Below are positions 1-7,475 of a stretch of 10,838 bases of DNA, one piece after another. This DNA comes from Conidiobolus incongruus B7586 (Eukaryota > Entomophthoromycota > Entomophthoromycetes > Entomophthorales > Conidiobolaceae), in assembly GCA_000697335.1 (NCBI GenBank), contig JNEM01012331.1:1-10838 (forward strand), read 5' to 3'. Both the position numbers and the translations under genes were made by a program. Position 1 is the stretch's first letter; each line of letters opens with the position of its first letter. The notes beneath the pieces were generated by a model that saw nothing but the letters and a program-made list of their open reading frames with translations, was not told where the DNA came from and ran no database searches.

Positions 1-577
1 TAAAATATTATATAAAAAAATAACTAAAAAAGAAAAAAAAATATAGTTATATATTAATAAATATATCCTTTTATCTTAAAAACCCATAAATTTATAACTT
101 AGTTGAATATTAAAGGTTAATATTTTTGCTAATAATTTATTAAATTTATCTAAATATATTTTTTTATTATCAAATAATCAATTCAACTATATATTATAGT
201 TTCAGATTATTTAATATATATAGTTATTTTAGTTATTAATAAAAAAAATATATTTTTGATTTTATAACTTATTTTTATAGGTTAATATATAATATAACTT
301 GATTAATAGATTTAATATTTCTTTATCACTTTAAAAGTTAATAAAGTAATAATAATAGTAAAAAAATAAATATAATTATATTTTTTATTAAAATATCAGA
401 TTTAATTTGAAATATATTTAATAGATTAATATGGTTAAATATTATAATATTTTATAATAATTTTAATTTTTTATATTAATCATTGATTATTTAAATAGTT
501 ATTAATATATAGAGTGTGTCAGAATAATTCATTGAAATAATACTAGTTAAAATAGTTTACATTATTATTGATTAATA
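1..577. other. AT-rich DNA, no gene seen
   Basis: This stretch is made almost entirely of A and T, with long homopolymer and TA-rich runs and stops in every frame. It holds no recognisable protein motif and no RNA gene. The phrase GGTTAATAT recurs near 115 and 280, but too loosely to define a repeat family. It is the left flank of the first mariner copy and may contain older, unrecognisable transposon debris. Confidence 0.6.
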
Positions 578-610
578 TTATCTTAAATTTGAAATAATGG
601 GAAATTTTTT
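578..610 (+). repeat. Left terminal inverted repeat of mariner copy 1
   Basis: This is the left end of the element. It matches the reverse complement of 1854-1886 at about two thirds of positions over the outer 20 bases. The match is near-perfect over the inner block AATAATGGGAA plus T tract (593-610 against 1855-1871). In mariner elements such ends are the transposase binding sites. Confidence 0.65.
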
Positions 611-757
611 AATTTCTAATTTTTCAAACATATTATTAGTTTGAAATAAATAAATATATACAAAGTTAATAGGAAATTATATATTTTTAATATATATATA
701 TATTGGTTTTTTTTGATTAAAAAATTAACTTTTTAAAATTGTTTGTTTAATTTAATT

Positions 758-1792
758 ATACTTAAACCAAATAATAATCATCAAAAGTCTTTTATTTTGG
801 TATTAGTAAAACTTAACTATAAACCCTCTAAAATTATTTAAAATTTACAAGCAGCTTTTAGTAATAAAGTATTATCTAAATCAACAATTTATCACTGGGT
901 AAATTACTTTAAAGCTAAAAGAAAAACTATTCAAAACCTGCTAAAATCTAAAAAACCAACTTCAACTATCATTCTTTCAATTGTAAATAAAGTGAAAAAA
1001 TATATTGAAAAGCACCTTTTTATTTCAGCTAGAGAATTATCTAAGCACTTTAATATTAGTTTTACAAGTATTTTATATATTTTAAAGTTTAAACTAAAAT
1101 TAATAAATAAAAATATAAAATAAGTACCTTATAATTTAACTAAAGCTTAAAAAAAAGCTAGAGTAGTTATTGTTAAACAAAACCTATTGAAATATTACTA
1201 GAAGCTTAAACTTTTACAGCAAATAATTATAATTGATGAATCTTAAATCCCTATATATAATCCTTTACTAAAATACAAATCAAGATGCTAGATTAAGCTA
1301 AATCAACCCCCTCTACAAATCCCTTTAAATAAATATTTTGTTAATAAGCAAATATTAATTATTGTAATAGATTATAATAGTATATGTTATTTTTATTTAG
1401 TTCCTAAAGGAAAATCAATTAATAGTAAATTATATATTCCTTTTTTAAATAAAAGTATTTCTAATTGGTGTTCTCAATATAATTTGAGAAAACCTGTTAT
1501 TTTGCATAATAATTGTAAAATACATAAATCTAAAGCTGTAAAAAACTTTCTAATTAAAAATAACTGGAAAAAACTACCACATCTAGTATATTCTTTTGAT
1601 TATAACTTATGTGATTATAATTGCTTTAGGCAATTAAAAAACCAGCTTACAAGAAAGAAAATTTCTGTAGGAAAATTTAATTGGTTTGTGAAACATCAAA
1701 TTTTAGTCTTTAATAAAAAGAACTGATTTTTAAGTGTTAGAACTTTGTTAAAAGTATAGCAAAAAGTTATTAATAATAAAGGAAACTATTAA
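758..1792 (+). pseudogene. mariner transposase pseudogene, copy 1
   Basis: One reading frame of 344 codons, close to the usual 345 residues of a mariner transposase, can be followed from 758 to a final TAA at 1790 without a frameshift. In order it shows an N-terminal helix-turn-helix (LSKSTIYHWVNYFKAKRK near 872), the linker block with VPYNLT after a stop (1124), the block with DES (first catalytic Asp, GAT 1235-1237), PKGKSINSKLY near 1409, HNNCKIH (1505) and LPHLVYSFDYNLCDY (1574-1618). The second and third catalytic positions are 34 residues apart, which marks DD34D mariner rather than DD34E Tc1. The second Asp is Asn here (AAT 1508-1510) and the third is intact (GAT 1613-1615). Eight in-frame stops interrupt it: 839, 1121, 1148, 1199, 1244, 1289, 1724 and 1757. 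Most sit where the family has Trp or Gln. The start appears to be ATA at 758, probably a former ATG. It cannot make an active enzyme. Confidence 0.85.
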
Positions 1793-1853
1793 ATTTATAT
1801 TATATATTTATTTTTATATATCATATATTCAAATGTTTATTTATTTTTAATTG

Positions 1854-1886
1854 CAAAAAATTCCCATTATTAAAAATACAGAGTAA
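1854..1886 (-). repeat. Right terminal inverted repeat of mariner copy 1
   Basis: Read on the minus strand this begins TTACTCTGTATTTTTAATAA and pairs with the left end at 578-610. TA follows at 1887-1888. It lies 94 bases beyond the transposase stop, a normal spacing for mariner. Confidence 0.65.
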
Positions 1887-2164
1887 TATGAATTGATTTT
1901 ATTTTTATAAATTTAAAGGTAAATTAAAAGCAAATCTTAAACCTGAAAAATTAAATAATTTTATTAATGTTAAGTAAATTGGACCATTGTTAATCAAAAT
2001 CAAATCAGTATTTAATAAGAAATGAAAAAGCTTATTTAAAAGTTAAAGATAAAAGGTTTAATTCGTATATGATAAACGAAACTATTGTATTACTGAAATA
2101 AAAATTTATTTAAAGATCAAATAAAAGAATTCAGAATTTAATTATGATTATAAATTCTTTTACA
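1887..2164. other. Spacer between mariner copy 1 and the Argonaute relic
   Basis: This is AT-rich, but a little less so than the left flank. No conserved protein motif could be read in any frame. It probably holds the former upstream region of the Argonaute gene. No TATA box or other promoter element stands out. Confidence 0.5.
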
Positions 2165-4753
2165 ATGAGTTATTATGAACAATTATAATTATCAGATGCG
2201 GTCATTTGGCAGGTACTCAGTCAATTCATATAATAGATTGTAGTCGTCCTAGTGTTACCACAATAGTCATTCTAATGTTAATTCTCAGGAGCACTTCAAC
2301 ACTCAGGTCAAGGCCAATTTTTAACGTCTATCTCATCTTCCAACAAGTTCTGTTCATAATTATGTGTTTAGCATTGTTTCCAAGCTATCAAGTGAAGTGT
2401 ATAGGGGCATCGTTAAAATGTTATGTAAAGATAGTAACAAAGAACGTGTACCAAAAATCTGTGTTTATAATTGCAGAAATACTCTACTGAGCTTTTGCTT
2501 GTTAAAATTCGAAAATAGTAATACTTTTCAAGTATATATTAAATTTAAATATGATTTAATAATATTTACAAAGTTTAGGTTGATTTCACTCAACCAGGAA
2601 AAAAGTTTGTGAAACTTACATTATCACTTTGAAGAGAGTGAACGTTATTGATTTCAATGAGCTTCGTTTCAATACTGTAAATAACCCCAAATTTTTAAAT
2701 TCATCGATGACTGGAATAATAGCTTTGATATTATAATTGGATACATGCCTACATTTCCTAATATAGCAACTGGAAGATCAGTTTACTTTCCTAACGAAGT
2801 ACAAAAGTTTGCAAATGGAATAGAGCAATGGATGAAATATTACTGTCTTTCAAGCCACAAAACAAAGGATATTTATCAATGTTGATACTACTGTCACAGC
2901 CCTTGATCAAAGTAGCAAATTTATTGATGATGTTACGAGTAGCGCTGGGATACGAACCTCTGGCGATTTACACAGAATTGGTATCCGAGTTTTGGATCAA
3001 GTTGAGCCTTTTTGAAATGAGCCGAAATTCCAATTTCTCATAGAGGTACTGATTTCAAAAAAAGGTAAAAGGTTTTGCTGATACTGCAGTCAATAGATAA
3101 ATTTTCGAATTGAAAAGTGGAGAAAAGACTGGCATAGAGCAACATTTTCGAAGTGATCATAACATGAAGCTTGATTTCGCTTTTCTTTCTTTATTTTAGG
3201 GAACGAATTAACTTGGGCATGGAAGTATCAAGAGTATTTAAGGTCAATTATTTTCAAAAAACTACAATGAACACCAAACTGCAGAGATAATCAAGTTTAC
3301 ATATTTTAGACCTACTGGCTGTTTAAATATAGTTACCAGTGTTGCATCAGTTTTGAATCATAATAGAAACGAATATTTTCAATCCTTTGAAATAAAGATA
3401 GAAACAGATTCAACTATCATCTCTGCAACTGTGCTTCTACTTCCATCACTGTGATATAAATCAAAAAGTGGCAAGGAAAATAAAATGGCCCCTAGAAATG
3501 AATCATGGAAATTGAATGAGTATCTTTTGCATCACACTATACTAATAATATCCATTTCAATAATCTCCTTTGCATGTCGTCAGGAATAAGACAAATTTAA
3601 TAATTAAAGATTTATTTTTCTCAATTATTTCGTATATATTGCGGTATGGAAATGAGATATAATATCAAAAAATCAACTATTCACACCCTCAATCCGCATG
3701 TTGAAGTAAATACTGAAGCCAAAATGGTGTGTTGAAAGCTAGAGCCACCTTTGAACATAGTTACAAGTTAATATATTTGATTTTACTCAATGGCGGAAAC
3801 TCAACTTCAGAATTCAATTAAATATACTCTAAAGAAACTTTAAGAATACCAATACAATGTATGTACTCAAGAATGTAAATGAAGGACCCCAATAGTCGAT
3901 ACTTTATTAATATATGCCTTAAGATCAATATTGAAACTGGAAGGACCAATATCAAGTTACCTCTGAGATAAATTCTACTAGTTTCAGAAATCTCTACTAT
4001 GATGATACTAGCCGATTCACAATTATCTGCTAAAGGTGAACATATCTGACAAGAAATTGCAAAATTAGTAGCTTCATTCACTCGCAATCCAACTCAATAC
4101 TTAACTTATATTCAATATCAATCTACTGATTTCCTAATGATCAAAAATTTGCATGTTTAGTTTCAAAAGCTTTGTACAACTATTCTAAGCATAGTGAGCG
4201 TAAACCTGTCAACATTATTATATACCGTGACGAAATATCTGATGATCTTTTTACTGACATTGATTATATGGTACTGCTCAAATAAAAAAGCATTTAGGCA
4301 AGTTTATGGTAAAGAAAGGGTTATAGTGACCTACATCGTAATTTGAAAGCACCATCATGCTCGATTCTTCTCAAAGGATAGCCAAGCTACTGATACATCA
4401 AACAATTGCTGCCCAGGTACTATTATTCAATCTGATATCACCAAATCATGTAGAAAGTAAGACGTTTTGCAGTCTCATTCGGATATTCAAGATACTTCCT
4501 GATCCACTCATTATTATGCTATTGAAGATGAGAGCAAATTTCAATTGGACGTAACAAAAAAATTAATATATTATTTGTGTTATACTTACTCTCGCTTCAC
4601 TTGTTCTGTTAGTTTGGTTTGAACAATGTTTTATGCAAATATAATGTTTACTCGCCAAAATTTTATAAACAAAATGATAATCATAGCTTAAATTATAAGG
4701 ATCCTAATCAAGACAAAATTTGTGCCCTTGAGAGTACTCTATATTATATCTAA
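2165..4753 (+). pseudogene. Argonaute pseudogene, near full length
   Basis: Argonautes bind small RNAs and silence matching transcripts. Motifs of the whole protein appear in order across three frames. N domain: TQVKANF and SHLPTSSVHN (from 2301), then VYRGIVKMLCK. Linker 1: LKRVNVIDFNEL (2629), FDIIIGYMPTFPN (2724), GRSVYFP, INVDTTVTALDQ (2875). PAZ: ISHRGTDFKKK (about 3030), KGFADTAVNR, FRSDHNMKL. Linker 2: EHQTAEIIKFTYFRP (3269), APRNESWKL (3488). MID: LLNGGNSTSEFN (3783), YQYNVCTQEC (3850). PIWI: RYFINICLKINIETG (3897), KLVASFTRNPTQYLTY, NIIIYRDEIS, HHHARFF (4350), THYYAIEDE (4506), LCYTYSRFTCSVSLV and terminal TLYYI before TAA 4751-4753. About 860 codons of DNA matches a full Argonaute. 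I count at least a dozen frame changes and about ten stops, so it is dead. No intron is needed to align it. The 5' edge before about 2298 is uncertain; ATG 2165 is only a candidate start. Confidence 0.88.
3885..4753 (+). other. PIWI-domain portion of the Argonaute relic
   Basis: This is the best preserved part of the relic. Active Argonautes cut RNA with an Asp-Glu-Asp-His set in PIWI. The first Asp survives in LADSQLSAKGEH (GAT 4014-4016; intact relatives read GADVTHP or similar). The second Asp survives in IIYRDEIS (GAC 4229-4231), where the usual following Gly is Glu. The His survives in THYYAIEDE (CAT 4509-4511). I could not place the Glu finger with confidence. The segments lie in different frames. 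The ancestor was therefore probably of the slicer type (inference). Confidence 0.75.
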
Positions 4754-5481
4754 ACTCGCATATTTGATATTATAATAGCACATTCCTAAATTTTTGCTTG
4801 AATTGATTACACCAATAAATTTGTTATGAGTTATCAATATATTTTTTAGCATTATTATAATCATTTTATTATTGTTATTTTAGAATACTAAAATTTCCTA
4901 ATATCAAATTAAAATAAAATTCAATTGATCTTAGTGTAAATTTAAAATAGTGTTTATTTTATCACATTCTTCAATTAAATATATTCAATTTCAAATAATT
5001 ACCAGATAAAGTATTTATACTTGTTTTATCCAATTTTGTTGCTTAATACTGAATGATAATACGATTTCAAGTAATTTTGACATATAAATTTTTTAACCAT
5101 GTAGTTCATCAATGAAATTTATTACAAATCTATTTTAATTAATAAATTTTCTATCAAGATATTGATATACTTGAATTATTTTTCAATTATTAAATTTAAA
5201 ATATAATAAAGGGTAAAAAATATAAATATTAAAATCATATTTATGAATTGGGTGGATATATTGTATACTATTAAATCTCACATCAGTTTCTACACTTCTA
5301 TCATAAAAATTTCTAAAATCTAGTTTTTGACCAAATTTGATACAAAATAATATAAAAATTAGCATTGAATACCACAGTATATTTAACTGCCCAAAATATT
5401 CTTTAGTAACAAAAATTCTAATGATTAATCCAAATAATCAAATCAATTAAAAATTAACATATAAATAATAGTTATAAATAA
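4754..5481. other. Convergent spacer between the Argonaute relic and ERG11
   Basis: This is AT-rich non-coding DNA between two 3' ends that face each other. An AATAAA at 4814-4819 (+), about 60 bases after the Argonaute stop, may be its old poly(A) signal. A short imperfect hairpin (GATAAAGTAT paired with ATAC and TTTATC, 5005-5030) is the only local structure noted. A 60-codon minus-strand frame at 5183-5365 has the lysine-, isoleucine- and asparagine-rich make-up of chance AT-rich frames. Confidence 0.6.
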
Positions 5482-5487
5482 TTTATT
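5482..5487 (-). terminator. Poly(A) signal of ERG11
   Basis: AATAAA on the minus strand starts 20 bases after the ERG11 stop codon. Position and match suit a eukaryotic poly(A) signal, though the hexamer is also common by chance in AT-rich DNA. Confidence 0.45.
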
Positions 5488-5507
5488 GAGTTTGATGTAT
5501 GTATAAA

Positions 5508-7088
5508 TTAGTTTCTAGGTTCATATTCGATCAAGTTGGGATCGAGAGGAGAACAGATTAAAGTGGCGAAATTAACATTGGGGAAACCGTGCTTCTCATC
5601 CAACTTGAGACGATAGTTGCGGATGATGAGAGAAATAATGGTGGAGACTTGCATGTAGGCAAATTGTTCTCCAATACATCTGTGACGACCGGCACCGAAG
5701 GGAAGGTAGGATGAGCGAGCGGATGAGGAGTTCATAGTAGCCCAACCGTAGTCTTCAACAACATCATCGCTGGTGGTTTTGTTGGTACCAGCGGCAACAG
5801 CGGGATCAAGCCATCTCTTGGGAAGGTAAGTTTCAGCGTTAGGGAAGCACTTTTCGTCCAATTGGGTGATGATAGGAGCACTCATGACATAGTAACCCTT
5901 GGGAATAACGTATGGGGTATTGGGGATTTCGCAATTTTGCTTGACATATCTCATAATGTTAATAATAGGAGGTCTCAATCTCAAAGCTTCCTTGATACAA
6001 GATTCCAAAAGAGTGCACTTCTTAAGACCTTCGAGGGTTAAGTTACCGAGATCATCACCGAAAACTTCCTTTTGTTCCTTGAACAATTCTTCTTGAATTT
6101 CGGGGTTTTGAGCGAGGAATAATAAGGTCCAGGAGCTAGTGGTGGATGAGGTGTGTTGTCCAGCCATCAACAAAGCAATCATCATGTGGGCAATCTGGCG
6201 ATCAGTCATCATAGTACCATCCTTGTAGCTGTTGCGCATCAAAGCATCAACGACATCGTTGTTTTCTTTACCGCTCTTTCTTCTTTCTTGAACAATTCCA
6301 TAGAACAAATCGCTCATCTTCTTGTGGGCAACGTCACGACGGTAGTAAGAGGGTAGGGGTAACCATTCAAACATAAACTGAAGGGGGGTGAAACCACCAT
6401 CTAAATCGTGATAAATATCAGCGACACTGTCATCCAATTGAGAGCGAATTTCGTGGCCTAAGAGACATCCGGAAGCAGTCTTGATAATCAATTTAGCCAT
6501 ATCTTGCAAAATACTGATGGATCCCTTAGAACCCCATTGCTTCAAATGTTCAGTGGTTTCCTTTTGGATGAGATCGACATAGAGAGTGAGGAGTTCGGTA
6601 GTCATACCGTTCTTACCAATCTTCTTTTGTTCCATCAAAACGGGATTGGGGACATCGTAAACGACACCTTTACCGAAAACAGGGGTAGTGAGGGAGTGAT
6701 AAGCTTCTTCGGCTGAGAAATGGGTGTGTTTTCCGTTCAAAATTGTGTGATTACCGTCGACACCTAAGCAGAAAGTGACTCTTCTTCCGAACATGACCAT
6801 AGTGAAGTTATCACCGTAAATAGCGCGATATTTTTGCATGAATTTAATGGGGTTCATACCATATGTGATCATGGAACCAATGAAAGGGAAATAGTAGGGA
6901 ACAACTGGGGGAAGAGAAGGATCTTTGGGTCCATACTAAAATTATCAAATCAGTCAGATATGATTTTGACAAATATTATATTAACTTACTTCTCTATAAT
7001 AGTAAGAGACTACCAAAGATACAACGATCAAACTGAAGATGGTTAGCCAAGTGGAACCAGATATCGTTTCTAACAAACTCGTAATCAT
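5508..7088 (-). CDS. ERG11: Lanosterol 14-alpha-demethylase (CYP51), two exons
   Basis: This cytochrome P450 removes the 14-alpha methyl group of lanosterol or eburicol in ergosterol synthesis, using O2 and NADPH-P450 reductase at the ER membrane. The CDS joins exon 1 (7088-6990, 33 codons) to exon 2 (6935-5508, 475 codons plus TAA), giving 508 residues, near the family's 510-540. Exon 1 encodes MITSLLETIS and a membrane anchor at about residues 14-31; exon 2 opens with a Pro-rich hinge (LPPVVPYYFPFIGS). Motifs: AYHSLTTPVFGKGVVYD (from about 111; Tyr112 and Tyr126 match substrate-channel tyrosines of fungal CYP51), I-helix AGQHTSS (291-297), K-helix EALR (349-352), PKRW (405-408) and the heme loop FGAGRHRCIG with Cys453. 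GEQFAY after the heme loop is typical of fungal CYP51. No stop or frameshift is seen. ATG 7088 was chosen because it supplies the anchor and has A at -3. Coding G+C is far above its flanks. Confidence 0.95.
6936..6989 (-). other. ERG11: Spliceosomal intron of ERG11, 54 bases, phase 0
   Basis: On the minus strand the donor is GAA|GTAAGT (6989 down) and the acceptor is TTTTAG|TATGGA (up to 6936). The intron falls between the Glu codon closing exon 1 and the Tyr codon opening exon 2, so it is phase 0. CTGAC and TTGAT lie 15-25 bases before the acceptor and could hold the branch point. Removing it joins the membrane anchor to the conserved YGPKDPSLPPVVP hinge. Without splicing the frame has only an internal ATG, at 6872. 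Confidence 0.9.
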
Positions 7089-7261
7089 TCTGAATATAAA
7101 ATATTGAATACTTATTCAATCACAAAAATCAATCGATGTACAGTTAATAATTAATTAATAATTCTTTTAATATGAATTGAATTCACAATATTTTTTAGTT
7201 TAGAGTTGTAATTGATATTTAGTTGAATAGAGTTAATATTAAAAAGATGAGAATCCTTGTC

Positions 7262-7269
7262 CTTTTATA
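7262..7269 (-). promoter_or_regulatory. ERG11: TATA box of ERG11
   Basis: TATAAAAG on the minus strand, followed by the G-containing GACAAGGA, lies about 175 bases upstream of the ERG11 ATG. A TATA box here would put the transcript start near 7235 and give a leader of roughly 150 bases. TATA-like words are common in this DNA, but this one has the full consensus with a G at the end. Confidence 0.5.
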
Positions 7270-7386
7270 CTTTTTAATTTCGTAAAATGAATATCTATCT
7301 TTTTTGTAATTTTGAGATAACAATAAATAAAATAATTTCAATAAAATTCCAATCATCATCATTAAATTTCTGATATTTTTATTATG

Positions 7387-7391
7387 ATTGG
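7387..7391 (-). promoter_or_regulatory. ERG11: Possible CCAAT box upstream of ERG11
   Basis: CCAAT on the minus strand lies about 120 bases upstream of the TATA box and 300 upstream of the ATG. CCAAT-binding (HAP) complexes are known to act on CYP51 promoters in filamentous fungi. A five-base match could be chance. Confidence 0.3.
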
Positions 7392-7434
7392 TCTATTATC
7401 TAAAATTTCTTAATCGAAATTAAATTGAAGAATA

Positions 7435-7475
7435 TCCGGACACCTTCCCTGTTTGTAGTATAACTCGAACCAAGT
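7435..7475 (-). promoter_or_regulatory. Short G+C-richer islet upstream of ERG11
   Basis: Within very AT-rich DNA about 350-390 bases upstream of the ERG11 ATG, one stretch is much richer in G and C. It contains TCCGGACACCTTCCCTG and, further on, CTCGAACC. Local G+C islets of this kind in AT-rich promoters often hold factor sites, and CGG is the core of fungal Zn-cluster factor sites. No specific factor can be assigned, and no clear sterol-response element (such as TCGTATA) was found nearby. Confidence 0.25.

Larger units (their letters stand above)
578..1886 (+). mobile_element. mariner (DD34D) DNA transposon, copy 1, full length, dead
   Basis: This is a full-length cut-and-paste transposon of the Tc1/mariner superfamily. 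Its length of about 1.31 kb is typical of mariner. The left end begins TTATCTTAAATTTGAAATAA and the reverse complement of the right end begins TTACTCTGTATTTTTAATAA; both run on into GGGAA followed by a T tract. These are imperfect terminal inverted repeats of about 32 bp. A TA dinucleotide lies directly outside each end (576-577 and 1887-1888), as expected for mariner insertion into TA. The left end is confirmed by the second copy, which begins TTACCTTAGAATTGAAGAAA at 9583 and is also preceded by TA. The element carries one transposase gene, which is broken. The boundaries were set by eye and could be off by a few bases. Confidence 0.8.

Noticed and set aside
510-577. Left extension of mariner copy 1 starting at AGAGTGTGTCAG
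   Set aside because: At first it seemed a terminal repeat, but it does not match the right end or copy 2. The match of three ends starting TTAY next to TA fixes the border at 578.
2206-2490. 94-codon open frame
   Set aside because: It overlaps the Argonaute relic in a frame that does not carry the N-domain motifs over most of its length; it is a shadow.
2828-3043. 71-codon open frame
   Set aside because: It crosses the Argonaute linker region. Only the short piece with SFKPQNKGYL is in the ancestral frame; the rest is out of frame.
3181-3199. Pyrimidine run ending in TTTTAG that looks like a splice acceptor
   Set aside because: The bases on both sides align with PAZ without a gap, so no intron is needed here.
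3818-4087. 89-codon minus-strand open frame
   Set aside because: It lies antisense to the MID/PIWI part of the relic and has no motif of its own.
5899-7046. Several plus-strand frames of 65-70 codons
   Set aside because: All are antisense to the ERG11 exons or run across its first intron, and arise from its higher G+C; they show no domain.
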